This document shows, in pieces, positions 1-22,499 of a stretch of 64,000 nucleotides of DNA; within the stretch, counting starts at the first letter, position 1; each line of letters opens with the position of its first letter. The position numbers and the translations under genes are program-made. This DNA comes from Dugong dugon (taxonomy: Eukaryota; Chordata; Mammalia; Sirenia; Dugongidae). The notes under the pieces were generated by a model. The model ran no database searches, was not told the DNA's origin, and saw nothing but the letters and a program-made list of their open reading frames with translations. The DNA is taken from contig CM057475.1 of the NCBI GenBank assembly GCA_030035585.1, forward strand, positions 5,961,501 through 6,025,500, read 5' to 3'.

Positions 1-10101
<10,101 letters not shown>

Positions 10102-10760
10102 CGTTTGGCAAGGCCTGCCTGGTCTTGCCATGGGGTTGGTTGGGGCCGAGGGGGCTGGTGTAGGGAAGCTCGGTGCCTCTGGCCTAGGAGAGGGACACCT
10201 GGGCTGCACAGAGGCCCTGTGATAAAATGCACTCACTCAGCAACTGAGGCCCAGGAGCTGGCTTCCATATTATGCTGACTTTGGCCTTCCATGTATATTT
10301 CAGGATCTGTCAGGACTGAGAAAGCCAGAGGGGTCTGAGAGATAGCATGTCAGTCCTGAGTGTTCCCCAGCTGCCCGGGTTTTTCTGGAATTTTGTATGT
10401 GATTGTCATTCATGGTTTTTCTGGAATTTTTATGTGACTTCTCTGTCGCTAATGTCTGTAAACACAGCCACTGGGAGACCCATTTCTTTGGGCTCACCCA
10501 TCCTGGCAGATCCAACTGCCTGTCTCCCTATTCTTGTTCGTTTGTAGATTCAAAGAGAATGTTCTCTTCGTGGTCTTAGAAATAGAGATTTCAGCAATAA
10601 CAGCCAGGTGAAGCAAAACCATGCTGAGTGATTTATGTGTGCTCTGTTTTATGGGGCATGTCGTATGAAACATGTCAGCTTCTGTGTGAAATACAGCCAC
10701 AGCTCATGTGCACCAAAGTAGAAAACCAAATAACAGAGAAATAAAAAAAAAAAAAAATGC
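10102..10760 (+). other. OGDHL: Probable OGDHL 3' UTR
   Basis: Unique sequence follows the stop up to an AATAAA at 10740-10745. It includes two imperfect tandem copies of TTTTTCTGGAATTTT-TATGTGA at 10379-10440. The mRNA end is inferred from the signal only. Confidence 0.6.
10740..10745 (+). terminator. OGDHL: Candidate OGDHL polyadenylation signal
   Basis: AATAAA about 640 bp after the stop, followed by an A-run and then a T-rich stretch. It is the first clear signal downstream of the stop. The A-run could instead be a short repeat tail. Confidence 0.5.
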
Positions 10761-11164
10761 TTAGGAGACTTTTCTGTTTTCATTTCATGTTCTAATGTGC
10801 TTTAGAGTGGGCAGGAGGTGGGAGAAAGAAGCAGAAACTGTGGAGGATAAAACATCTGCCTCAGAGTGCCACTCACAACCTGGTGGCGGGGGGCGGGGGG
10901 TCAAGGAAGTTTCCCTGGAAGAAATGATGTCTGAAGGAAGAGAAGTCCCTAGAGGAGAACCAAGGAAGATGTGGAGCAGATCCAGAAAAATGACTGCAGG
11001 ATCAGGGTAGGGCAGCCTAAAGAAAAGTCAGCCTGAGTTTGGAGAAGACAGTGTTACGTTTCTTCAGCCTTAAACACAGCTTGTTGCAGTACACTCTGAG
11101 TTGCACTCCAAGCATTCTAAATGATATAAAGTAAAGAGTAATCAGAGCTACAATCTACAGTGTG
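10761..11164. other. Intergenic, unassigned
   Basis: No gene is seen. The stretch around 10890-10990 (CCTGGAAGAAATGATGTCTG) resembles an ancient mammalian repeat that I cannot name. Confidence 0.4.
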
Positions 11165-11325
11165 TCTTTTGTATCCTGGGCTCTCTGCTGGGTGCTTTGC
11201 ATATAGTATTAAATGCTGTTTAATCTTCGCCATAGCTTTAAATGTTGGGAATAGGCCCATTCTATAGTTGAAGAAATTGAGGTTCACATGCAGTTATTTG
11301 CACTCACCTAGGAAGTGGGGGTATG
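11165..11325 (-). repeat. MIR
   Basis: Reverse MIR with CTCTCTGCTGGGTGCTTTGC, TAATCTTCGCCATAG and GAAGAAATTGAGGTTCACA in order. Edges are approximate. Confidence 0.65.
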
Positions 11326-11583
11326 GACTTGGCCCCTTTTTACAAGACCATGTTGCTTTTCTTGGAAAAGAAGTGCTTCCCACATTATGCATTCCTGGTG
11401 TAATATGGTGGTGTGGGCTCTCCCTGCAGTTGGGCTGGAGCCGTGGGCAGGGATGGCCCTGGGACACAGCGGGTGAGACACCTGGGTTCTGAGCCTGGAG
11501 ACACCCTGCACGGCGGATTGCCCTCTTCCTGCATCTGAGGACCATCACAGGGTCTGGGGGGCCCCAAGGTGAGAATAGGACTG

Positions 11584-11747
11584 AAAAACCAAACCCATTG
11601 CTGTTAAGTCGCTTCCGACTTATAGCGACCCTATAGTGCAGAGTAGAACTGCCCTATAGAGATTCCAAGGAGCACCTGGTGGATTCTAACTGTTGACCTT
11701 TTGGTTAGCAGCTGTAGCACTTAACCACTACGCCACCCAGGGTTCCT
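11584..11747 (-). mobile_element. AfroSINE with 13-bp target-site duplication
   Basis: On the + strand it reads AACCAAACCCATTGCTGTTA, TTATAGCGACCCTATAG, GATTCTAACTG and CACTACGCCACCCAGGGTT. Flanks GAGAATAGGACTG at 11571-11583 and 11748-11760 are identical, which fixes both ends. Confidence 0.93.
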
Positions 11748-11760
11748 GAGAATAGGACTG

Positions 11761-12689
11761 GTGGGGGACAGTTCAGGCAGGTTGTATATGAAGAGTATAA
11801 GGAAGTACACCTTAAGCTGTGTGCCCTAAAGATGGGATGGGAAGCTGTTACTAAAGGGTTCCATGCAGAGGCTGGAAGACCCCAGGTGGGACTGGTGCCT
11901 GGGAACTCAAATGACTCAGAGCCCTTCTTCCCCCAGTGACTCTTAGACTCTGTGCTTCTGACATGAGACTTGTGATGGAGGTGCAGTCCTCCAATCTACG
12001 TTCCTGATGTAAGTGCTGACATTGTTTTAAATCTTTGCTTGGTCTGGCTGCAATGTAATAACGGGAAAGTCAATGGAAGTGGTAATAGGAGCATGGGCTC
12101 CAGCACCCCCTTCCTCTCCCTGGATCCAGATCCCTAGAAATGACAAGAAAGTATATTTTAAAAAGTCTATAGTAGCAGTGAAAACGAAGAAGGAAATGTT
12201 TCAGTGGACTAGAATTTATGAGGCCATAAAGAAGATGGATCAAATTGGAGGATGGGTCTGGGGAGGGTGTGGCAAGGTGAGCAAGAGGGATCCTTGGGAT
12301 CTGCAGCCAAAACAGCCTAGGGATTGGCCCCTCCCTGCCCCGCTTGTACCATGCACAGGATCCTGCCTTGAGAGGGGCAGTGGGTTGAACCCCTGGGCTG
12401 GTCAGGGGTCTCTCATGCTCTGGAGTTGGATGGTTGGCTCATCCTGCCAGTAGCATGTCCTGCCCCAGCAGCAGACAGGCTGACGAAGGACCTCCTGCAG
12501 AAAGATGAGCAACCAAGATCACCAGACTGCGGAAAACCAAAGTTCGGCTAAAAAATCTACAAACATAAGAACTAACACTGGGGATTAGGGTGGGGAGGGA
12601 GAGGGAAGGGAGCTCATGGAACAAACAGAATGGTTTAAAATGAAGTGTGATAACTTTTGAGAGCAAAGAGGAAATTGCTACTGTGAAAC
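11761..12689. other. Intergenic, unassigned
   Basis: A 126-codon frame at 12073-12453 has no recognised homology or conserved domain. The A-rich part resembles decayed transposon sequence. No gene is called. Confidence 0.4.
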
Positions 12690-12855
12690 AATAACAGGCT
12701 GTCTTAAAAATAACTAATTAGCTATTTAGAAAATACCAAATATTGCCAAAATAAAAACCTCAATAGATGGGCTAAATAGCAGAACAGACACAGCTGAAAT
12801 GCAAAATAATGAGTTAATAATGATAATAACCACCAATAAGAAAATGGTGATATCT
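12690..12855 (+). mobile_element. Old L1 fragment, sense orientation
   Basis: The stretch CTCAATAGATGGGCTAAATA, then CAGAACAGACACAGCTGAAA, reads like the L1 ORF1 coiled-coil region in sense. The L1 next to it is in the opposite orientation. Confidence 0.5.
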
Positions 12856-12859
12856 ACTT

Positions 12860-14790
12860 CTAGAGCAGAACATTTTAAACCCTGATATTAGATGCATATG
12901 TATTTATAATTGTTATATCTTCCTGATGAATTGACCCTTTATTAATATATAATGTCCTTCTTTGTCTCTTACGATAGATTTTGACTTAAAGTCTATTTTG
13001 TCTGATACTAATATAACCACTCCAGCTCTCTTTTGGTTACTGTTTGCATGGAATATATTTTTCTATCCTTTCAGTTTCAACTCTTTGTATCTTTGGGTCT
13101 AAGTATGTCTTTTGTAGACAGCATATTGATGAGTTTTTTTTTTTAAATCCATTCTGCCACTATCTGCCTTTGGATTGGAGAATTTAATCCATTTACATTT
13201 AATTACTGATAAAGGAGGACTTCTCCCATTTTGCTATTTGTGTGTGTGTGTGTGTGTTTTATACCTTTTCTGTCCATTTCCTTCAATACTACCTTCTTTG
13301 TGCTTAGTTGATGTTTTTTTATAGTGCACCATTTTGAGTCCCTTCTCATTTCCTTGTGTGTGTGTGTGTGTGTGTGTGTATGTATATTTTTTTCTTTGTA
13401 GTTACAGGGATTACATTTAACATTCTAACATTATAATAACCTATTTTAATGGATACCAATTTAACTGCAATAGTATACCAAGAATCTATTCCTATATTGC
13501 TCCTCCTCCATATAAGTCGTTATCACAAAGTACACATTTATACATTACTGGCCAATAAGATAAATGTATAATTTTTATGTGTTTGTTATTTTAAATCATG
13601 TAGGACACAACTACTAGAGTTACAAACCAAAAATATAAAACTGGCTTTTATATTTGTCCACAAAATTACATTTACCAGATATCTTCTTTGTTTTCTTCAT
13701 ATTACATTCAGCTGCTGAATGTTCAGCATCCTTTCCTTTCAATCTAAAGGACCCTCTTTTGCACTTATTGTAGGGCAGATCTGGTCATAATGAACTCCCT
13801 CAGCTTTTGTTTATCTGGGAATGTCTTCATTTTACCAGATATAAAATTCTATAGTTATTTTCTTTCAGTACTTTAAATACGTCATTCCTCTGCCTTCTGG
13901 CCTCCAAGGTATCTGAAAAGAAGGTGACACTTAATCTTATTGAGGATCCCTTGTATGTGACAATTTGCTTAACATATTTATAATAGTTGTTTTAAAACCA
14001 TTGTCTGCTAATTCCAACTTTTTTTGCGATTCTGCTTCTATTAATTATTTTTCCTCTTGGTTATGGGTCTCTTCTTCTGACTTCTTCACATTTTTTTAAA
14101 TTGAATATTACACATTATGAATGATACATGGTAGAGACTCTGGATTCTGTTATCTTTCTCTGAAGAAGGTTGAGTTTTGATCTAGCAGGCAGTTAAATTA
14201 TTGGTGGATCAATATGTTTCAGTGAAGGCTTGGTTTTTTAGAGTAGGTTTTTTTCAGGTATTCTGGGACTAGGAGATGTATTCTCAAAAGGGGCATTATT
14301 GCCCTCAACAGCTTGAAAATTGGTTCTTGGTGGAAGTAAAAACAAAACTAAAAAACGCTTAGATATTACAATGATTTGTGGCCCTCCAAAGCTCAATCCT
14401 ATGCAACAAGATCTTTTCTCTTAGTATTTAATTTCTCTCATTAGGGTGAATTTAAATTAAATTTAATATTTCTCCTCAGGGTAGGGAGAGATAATGAAAG
14501 AAAAAAGGCCAAGAAACTGTCCTAAGGTGTAGTTCTTAGTCCTGGTAGGTGACACTTCCTTAGTTGTGGTCCTTCTGAAGTTTCACTGGAAGTCCTGAGG
14601 AGTTCACCAAGCCTTTTTAAGTTGCAAAAGTTGAACTCCAAACTTCAGCTTCCCAACCCCAGGCAGTTGTTGAAGTCTCTGCTCAGCTCTTCAACCTTCT
14701 AGCTATTGCTTTCCACTGGGTTTCTTGAAATCTGACCCCATGCATTTGCAGGTTAGAAGTCAGCCAAGGATTTGAGGGGAGTTCGTATGC
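12860..14790 (-). mobile_element. Old L1M/HAL1-type LINE
   Basis: The reverse strand gives decayed L1 sequence. 12900-13200 matches the start of ORF2 (endonuclease), 13200-13450 the region between the ORFs, and 13700-13990 the ORF1 C-terminal part (TTTTGTTTATCTGGGAATGT in + reading). Further 5' sequence is less certain. Two (TG)n tracts lie at about 13231-13256 and 13357-13380. Confidence 0.65.
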
Positions 14791-15065
14791 AGATTTTGGT
14801 GCTCTCCATCTTTGGCTCCCTCCTTGCTGGGACTTCTCCCGCAATTTTCAGCCCTGCTATCAGCCCTAAAATCTGATTTATTATTTCTTAGCTCTGTAAG
14901 ACAGTCATTTGCTGTTTGGGTTCTATATTGTCCTGTAGGCAGGGGGCATTTCAGGGGGGAAAGCTGGTTAAATGTGGCCTCTCACTTAGTTTGTTTTTCT
15001 TCATATAAAGGTCATACTCCAACAAATTTCTGCTTACTTTCGGTTGATTTTCAGTGCGTCAAGTA

Positions 15066-15247
15066 CAGTAAAAGCCACAAAGCTGGAACCTGTGTAAGGC
15101 AGAAACCTGTTAGAGAAGAAAAACTCAAGTATTTTCCATTAACAGCAATAGAAAAGTGGTAAGCTGGAATTTGTCAAAGGCAAAAAACTTGAAGACCTGG
15201 AAAAACAAGGCATTCCTGTCGAGTTCCAGCTCTGACAGGTTTCACTG
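15066..15247. mobile_element. Tc1/mariner-type MITE, copy 1
   Basis: A 182-bp element with inverted ends CAGTAAAAGCC and CAGGTTTCACTG, flanked by TA at 15064-15065 and 15248-15249. A second copy lies at 54950-55140 with the same interior. It has no coding capacity. Confidence 0.85.
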
Positions 15248-15433
15248 TAGGTTTTTTTTTTTTGGTAGTTTGTTTTTTTATACATTTTGTTCAGAGTTTT
15301 AAATTTTTATCAGCAGGATACAAGCTCCTCCCACATTACCAGAAGACATTCCCAAGAACAACTTTTTTTGAAGGGTAATTTGGCAATATCTATTAAAAAT
15401 ATAAATGCCTACATTTTTGGGTGTCTATCCTAG

Positions 15434-15583
15434 CCCTGGTAGCAAAGTAGTTAAGACCTCAGCTGCTAAATGGAAGGTCAGCAGTTCAAATCAACCAGCC
15501 ACTCTTTGGAAACCTATGGGGCAGTTCTACTCTGTCCTGTAGGGTCACTATGAGTCCGAATTGACTCAATGGCAACAGATTGT
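15434..15583 (+). mobile_element. AfroSINE with 8-bp target-site duplication
   Basis: Head CCCTGGTAGCAAAGTAGTTA, then GGTCAGCAGTTCAAATC, TGGGGCAGTTCTACTC and CACTATGAGTCCGAATTGA. The flanking TATCCTAG is at 15426-15433 and 15584-15591. Confidence 0.9.
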
Positions 15584-15671
15584 TATCCTAGAGATATTAT
15601 TACACATGTTCACATAGAAGTGAGTACAAAGATGTTCATTTCAGCATTGTTCATAGTAATGAAATAACACT

Positions 15672-15824
15672 AAAACCCAAACAAAATCCACTGCTGTCAA
15701 GTCACTCATAATGACCCTATAAGACAGAGTAGAACTGGGCCATAGGGTTTCCGAGGAGCAGTTGGTGGATTCAAACTGCTGACATTTTGGTTAGGAGATG
15801 AACTCTTAACCACTGTGCCACCCT
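15672..15824 (-). mobile_element. AfroSINE
   Basis: Minus-strand copy with AAACCCAAACAAAATCCACT, CATAATGACCCTATAAG, GGTGGATTCAAACTGCTGAC and CACTGTGCCACC. Ends are approximate. Confidence 0.85.
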
Positions 15825-16784
15825 AATATTTCCTGATATTTAGGAACTCTAAATATTCTAGATCTAGAGTTGGCAAACTTTTTATTGGTAAATGGCCAGA
15901 TAGTAAATAATTTAGGTTTTGTGGGTCACAGAGTCCCTGTAACAGCAACTGAAGTCTGCTAAAGTAATGTGAAAGTAACCATAGACAATATATAAATGAA
16001 TGAGCATGGCTGTGTGCCAATAAAACTTTATTTACGGACAGTGAAATTTGAATTTCACATAATTCTTGTATGTCACAAATTATTATTTTTTAAATATTTT
16101 TCAACCACTTAAAAAGGTAAAAATTGGAGGCGAAGCAAACATGATGCTATAAACAGAAGCACCTCTGCAGCAAAGACCCGAAAAACTAAAACAGATACAA
16201 ACATCAATCCTGGAACCCTAAGCATCAAATGAAGGGATAAAGAACTTGATCAACCACCAAGTGAAATAAACTGACAGAGAAGAGAGAATGAGGAGAGCTA
16301 CAGAGTGGAAGTCCCCTACCACCTAACGCAGCACAGATTCGCCATCTTAGACTACAGCCATCAAGAACCATGGACAGGGAGTACAGGAAGGCAACTTCGC
16401 AGAGCCCTCAACAGGAGACAGAGTACCTGTTCTTCACATCATATCCTCTCCTTTCCCACCTGCCCATCTGCACCATGTGCCAAATGCTGCACCCCCAAGC
16501 TGCACTAGTGTGGAACCCTGGGCCCCTAGACTCTACCCCACACTGCCCCCCATTGGCCCCAGTTCTTGCTGCAAATGACCGATCCCCCTCCCCATTGGAC
16601 CTACCCTGCTGCAGCGTAGCTGAGCTATTAGCCTTGCCAGCCTGAACAAGGTGGTGAGAAGTATCATGCTCACAGACAAGCAAGCAATAAAACTCGCCCA
16701 GCCTGCCCGCCCAGATATAACCAAATAAAACAAAAAAGCAGGATGAAACAAATCTACAATCAATAGACAAAGAATAATTCCTGA

Positions 16785-17837
16785 ATGTCCCAGAGACAGC
16801 AGACAATATCAAAACATATAAAAAGAAAGGACAGGAGAGCTCCAGTAAGTGACCAAAATAAAACACCAGATGACCTTCTGGTAGAAGAAAAGGCACTGGA
16901 ACTACCTGATAGGGAATTCAAAACTCTAATATTCAGGGCTCTCCAAGAGATTAGCAAACAGATGAAGGAAAACACAGACAAAAACAAGGAAAAAATAGAC
17001 AAAATCATGGAAAATAAGACAAAATCAGGGAAAACACAGACAAAATAATGGAAGAATTCAGAAAAATAATACAGGAACAAAATGTCAAAATAAATAAACA
17101 ACTAGAAATCATACAAAAACAGCAATTAGAAATCCAAAAGATGAACAAGATTTCAGAAATGAACAGTGTAATAGGAGGTTTTAGGAGCAAGTTTGAAACA
17201 ATGGAAGACAGCATTAGCAAAATGAAGACAAATCCTTGCATACCACTTTGAGGAAAAACCAGAGAGAAGAATGAAGAAAAATGAAGAAAATCTGAGACAA
17301 TTTGGGGTAAAATAAAGAGCAAAAATTTACATGTGATCAGAGTTCAAAAACAGAGGGAGAAAATGGGAAACAGAGGATCAGTGAAGATTTGCTGGCAGAA
17401 AACTTCCCTAATATCATGAAAGATGAAAAGCTGACCATCCAAGAAGCTCAACGAACCCCATATAGGATAGACCAAAAGAAAATCACCAAGACATATTATA
17501 ATCATATTTGCTAAAACCAAAGACAAAGAAAGAATCTTGAGAGCAGCTCAAGAAAAATGAAGTCACATACAAAGGGGAAACAATAAGACTAAGCTCTGAT
17601 TAGTCAGCAGAAACCATGCAGGCAAGAAGGCGATGGGATGACATTTATAAAACCTTGAAAGAAAAAAAATGCAAACCAAGAATAATATATCCTGTGAAAC
17701 TCTCACTAAAATATGATGGCAAAATTAGGATATTTCCAGATAAACAGAAATTAAGGGAATTTGCAAAAACCAAACCAAACTTACAAGAAATATTAAAGGG
17801 AGTCCCCCAGAACCAACAACATCAGACAATAACCTGA
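16785..17837 (+). pseudogene. L1 ORF1 remnant
   Basis: ORF1 encodes the RNA-binding chaperone of L1. The frames at 16785-17048 and 17048-17251 give the N-terminal part and a coiled coil rich in Q, K and I (IIQEQNVKINKQLEIIQKQQ). That at 17616-17837 gives the C-terminal domain (MQARRRWDDIYKTLKEKK, then RIIYPVKLSLKYDGKI). The middle is broken by stops, leaving at least three pieces. Confidence 0.9.
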
Positions 17838-18240
17838 ATCTAGGACAAAAGATAGCATCAGCCAGATACCAACCTAGGTAATGAACTCTCAAGGATAAAA
17901 AAAAAGCTAAAAGATTTATAACAGGGAACCAGAGATGTTAATTTGCAATAAGAACAGTGTCAAAACAATAAAAGAGGGAATAAATGGGTAGGTATAGAAC
18001 TTTCAAATGGAGAAGATGTCAAAGCGATATCAAGTAGAAAAGACTGGTTCAAACTTAGGAAGATAGGGGTAAATTTCAAGGTAACAACAAAGAAAGTTAA
18101 CAAATATACTCATCAAAATAAAGAAGAAAAACAAATTCTCAGTAAACAAAATCTACAAAAACGAAAGAAATGAAGAAGAAAATCCACAGACAAAAGGAAT
18201 TCAGCACAGGAGAATAAGAGGAATAAAGAAAACTTCAGCA

Positions 18241-18274
<34 letters not shown>
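18241..18274 (+). repeat. (CA)n microsatellite in the L1
   Basis: About 16 CA units between ORF1 and ORF2 of the L1. The other L1 copies here lack the tract at this place. Confidence 0.95.
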
Positions 18275-18276
<2 letters not shown>

Positions 18277-18288
18277 CAGCACAATAAA

Positions 18289-21200
18289 ATGACAACAATA
18301 AATTCACAACTATCAACAATAACGCTGAATGTAAAAAGCTTAAATGCACCTATAAAGAGGCAGAGAGTGACAGAATGGATTAAAAAACAGGACTTATCAA
18401 TATGCTGTCTACAAGAGACACACCTTAGAAACAGAAACAGAAATATATTAAAAATCAAAGGATGGAAAAAAATACCAAGCAAACAGCAACCAAAAAAGAG
18501 CAGGAGTAACAATACTAATCTCAGATAAAATAGACTTTAAAACAAAATCCACCATAAAAGACAAGGAAGGACATTATATAATGATTACAGGGACACTCCA
18601 CCATGAGGACATAACCATAATAAATATCTACACACCCAGTGACAGGGCTCCAAAATACATAAAGGAAACTCTAACAGCACTGAAAAGAGAAATTGACAGT
18701 TCTTCATAATAGTAGGAGACTTCAACACACCACTCTCAGTAAAGGACAAAACATCTAGAAAGAAACTCTACAAAGATCCAGAAGATGCAAGGCCACAATC
18801 TACCAACTTGACCTCATAGACATATATAAAACACTCCACCCAACAGCGGCAAAATATACATTTTTTTCCAACCTGCATGGAATGTTCTCCAGAATAGATC
18901 ACATCTTAGGCCACAAAGCAATCCTCATCAAAATCCAAAACATTGAGATAATACAAAGCATCTTCTCTGATCACAATGCCATAAATGTAGAAATTAATAA
19001 CAGGAAGAGCAAGGAAAAAAATCAAATACATGGAAAGTGAATAATATCTTGCTTAAAAACCACTGAGTAATAAAAGAAATCAAAGATGGAATCAAAAAAT
19101 TCCTAGAATCAAATGAGAATGAAAACACATAATACCAAAACCATTGGGACACAGCAAAGGCTGTGCTCAGAGGACAATTCATACCAATAGATGCACACAT
19201 CAAAAAAGAAGAAAGGGACAAAATCAAAACATTAGCTATACAATTCAAACAAATATAAATAGAACAACAAAAGAAGCCCATAGCCACCAGAAGAAAGGAA
19301 ATAATAAAGATCAGAGCAGAAATAAATGAAATAGAGAATAGAAAAACAAAGAAAGACTCAATAAAACCAAAAGTTGGTTCTTTGAAAGGATCAACAAAAT
19401 CGATGAACCACTGGCCAAATAGACAAAAGAAAAACAGGAGGGGAAGCAAATAACCCAAATAAGAAATGCAATGGGGGACATTACAACACACCCAAAGGAA
19501 ACAAAAAGGATCGTAACAGACTACTATGAAAAACTACACTCCAACAAATTTGAAAACCTAGAGGAAATGTATATATTTCTAGAAACACACTACCTACCTA
19601 AACTAACACAAACTGAGGTAGAAAATCTGAACTTACCCATAACAAGAAAAGAGATTGAGAATGTAATAAAAAAAAAAAGTCAATTAAAAAAAGGTCCTGC
19701 CCCAGATGGCTTCAGTGAAGAATTCTACCAAACATTCAGGGAAGATCTCACACCAGTACTACTCAAACTATTTCAGAATATAGAAAAGGAAGGGATACTT
19801 CCAAATTCATTTTATGAAACCTACATAACCCTGATACCAAAAAGAGGCAAAGACACCACAAAAAAAGAATATTACAGACCAATATCCCTCATGAATATAG
19901 ATGCAAAAATTCTTAACAAAACTCTTGCCAATAAAATTCAGCATCATATTAAAAATAAATAAATAAATAAATAAAGGAAACACACCCCAACCGAGTGGGA
20001 TTCATACTAGGTGTCATAGATTGAATTGTGTCCCCCAAAAATATGTGTATCAATTTGGCTAGGCCATGATTCCCAGTATCATGTGTGATTGTCCAACATT
20101 TTGTCATCTGGTGTGATTTTCCTATATGTTGTAAATCCTATCACTAAGATGTTAATGAGATGGAATTAGTGGCAGTTATGTCGATGAGATCTACAAGATT
20201 AGATTGTGTCTTCAGGCAATCTCTTTTGAGACAGAGAGAAGTGATTAGAGAGATGGGGGACCTCACACCACCAAAAAAACAGTGCTGGGAGCAAAGCCCA
20301 TCCTTTCGACCCAGAGTTCCTGCTCAGAGAAGCTCCCAGACCGAGGGAAGATTGATGACAAGGACCTTCATCCATAGCTGACAGAGAAAGCCTTCCCTTA
20401 GAGCTGGCACCCTGAATTAAACTTCTGGCCTACTAGACTCAGAGAGAATAAACTATTTGTTAAAGCCATCCACTTGTGGTATTTCTGTTATAGCAGCACT
20501 AAGACACCAGGTATGCAAGGAGGATTCAACATTAGAAAAGCAATCAGTGTAACCCACCACATAAATAAAACAAAAGAAAAGAATCACACGATCATCTCAA
20601 TGGAGAAAAGGCATTCAATAAAATCCAACACCCATTCCTGATAGAAATGCGCAATAAAATAGGTATAGAAGGGAAAATCTTCAATATAATAAAGGGCATC
20701 TATACAAAACCAACAGCCAACATCATTCTTAATGGAGAAAGGCTTAAAACATTTCCCTTGAGAACAGGAACAAGACAAGGATGTCCTTTATCACCACTCC
20801 TATTTAACATTGTGCTGGAAGTCCTACCTAGAGCAATAAGGCAAGAAAAAGAAATAAAGGGCATCCAAATTTGTAAGGATGAAGCAAAACTCTCCCTATT
20901 TGCAGATGATATAATACTATACACTAAGAACCCTAAAGACTTCACAAGAAAACTACTGCAACTAATAGAAAGACTCAGCAGAGTAGCAGGATACAAGATC
21001 AACATACAAAAATCAGTTGGATTCCTATACACCAACAAAGAGAACGATGAAAAGGATATCAGGAAAACAATACCATTTATAATAGCCCCTAAAAAAAAAA
21101 ACTTAACAATAACTCTAACCAGGGATATAAAAGACCTATACAAAGAAAAGTATAAAACACTACTGCAAGAAACCAAAAGAGAGACCTGCATAAATGGAAA

Positions 21201-22499
21201 AACATACCATGCTCATGGATACATAGACTCAACATTGTGAAAACGTCAATTCTACCCAAAGCAATCTACCAATACAATGCAATCCTGATCCAAATACCAA
21301 CAGCATTCTTTAACGAGACAGAAAAACTAATCATTAACTTTATATGGAAATGGAAGAGGCCCTGAATAAGTGAATCACTGTTGAAGAGGAAGAATAAAGT
21401 AGGAGGACTTGCACTACTTGACCTCAGAAACTACTATACAGCTACAGTAGTCAAAACAGCCTGATACTGGTACAACGACAGATACTTTGACCAATGGAAC
21501 ACAATTGAGAACCCAGATGTAAATCCATCCACCTACTGTCAACTGATTGTCAACAAAGGCCCAAAGTCCATCAAATGGGGGAAAAGACAGTCTTTTCTAA
21601 CAAATGATGCTGGCAAAACTGGATGTCCATCTGCAAAAAAGTGAAACAGGACCCATGCCTCACACCATGCACAAAAACTAATTCAAAATGGATCAAAGAC
21701 CTAAATATAAAACCAAAAACTATAAAGATCATAGAAGAAAAATAGGGTCAAAGCTAGAGGCCCTAATACATGGCATAAACAAGACACAAACCTTAACTAA
21801 CAACACACAAACACTAGAAGATAAGCTAGATAAATGAGATCTTCTAAAAATTAAACACTTATGCTCCTCAAAAGACTTCACCAAAAGAGTACAAGAGAAC
21901 TTACATACTGGGAAAAAACTGTTGGCTATGACAAATCTGACAAAGTTCTAATCTCTAAAATCTATAGGAAAGTTTGACTTCTCTATAACAAAAAGACAAA
22001 CAATCCAGTTAAAAAATGGGCAAAGGATATGAACAGACACTTCTCCAAAGAAGACATTCTGGCGGCTAACAGACACATGAGGAGATGCTCTTGATCACTA
22101 GTCATCAGAGAAATGCAAATCAAAACCACAAACAGATACCATCTCACCCTGACATTACAGGCACGAATCAAAAACACAGAAAATAACAAATGTTGGAGAG
22201 GTTGCGGGGAGTTTAGAACTCTTATGCACTGCTGGTGGTAAAGCAAAATGGTACAACCATTTTGGAAAACAATATGGCACTTCCTTAAAAAGCCAGAAAT
22301 AGAAATACCATATGATCCAGCAATCCCACTCCTAGGAATATATCCTAGAGAAATAAGAGATGTCACACGAATAGATATATGCACACCCATATTCACGGCA
22401 GCATTGTGTAAAACAGCAAAAAGACAGAAACAAGCTAAACGCCTATCAACAGATGAATGGATAAACAAACTACGGTACTTACACACAGTGGAGTACTAA
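18289..22499 (+). pseudogene. L1 ORF2 remnant
   Basis: ORF2 encodes the endonuclease and reverse transcriptase. Pieces seen are the endonuclease start at 18289-18528 (LNVKSLNAPIKRQRVTEWI, QETHLR), the RT fingers and palm at 19471-19962 ([35 protein letters not shown]), the RT active site at 20647-21240 ([10 protein letters not shown], where human L1 has the same FADD box) and the C-terminal part at 22248-22499. Several stops and frameshifts and a solo LTR at 20012-20506 interrupt it. Confidence 0.92.
20012..20506 (+). mobile_element. Solo LTR, ERVL/MaLR-like fossil
   Basis: A 495-bp LTR beginning TGTCATAGATTGAATTGTG and ending CTAAGACA, with an AATAAA near the 3' end, lies inside L1 ORF2. 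Flanks CTAGG (20007-20011) and CCAGG (20507-20511) are the 5-bp duplication typical of ERVL-class elements. No internal viral region is present. It is younger than the L1 that it interrupts. Confidence 0.88.

Noticed and set aside
12073-12453. 126-codon plus frame as a possible gene
   Set aside because: No homology that I recognise, no splice or promoter context.
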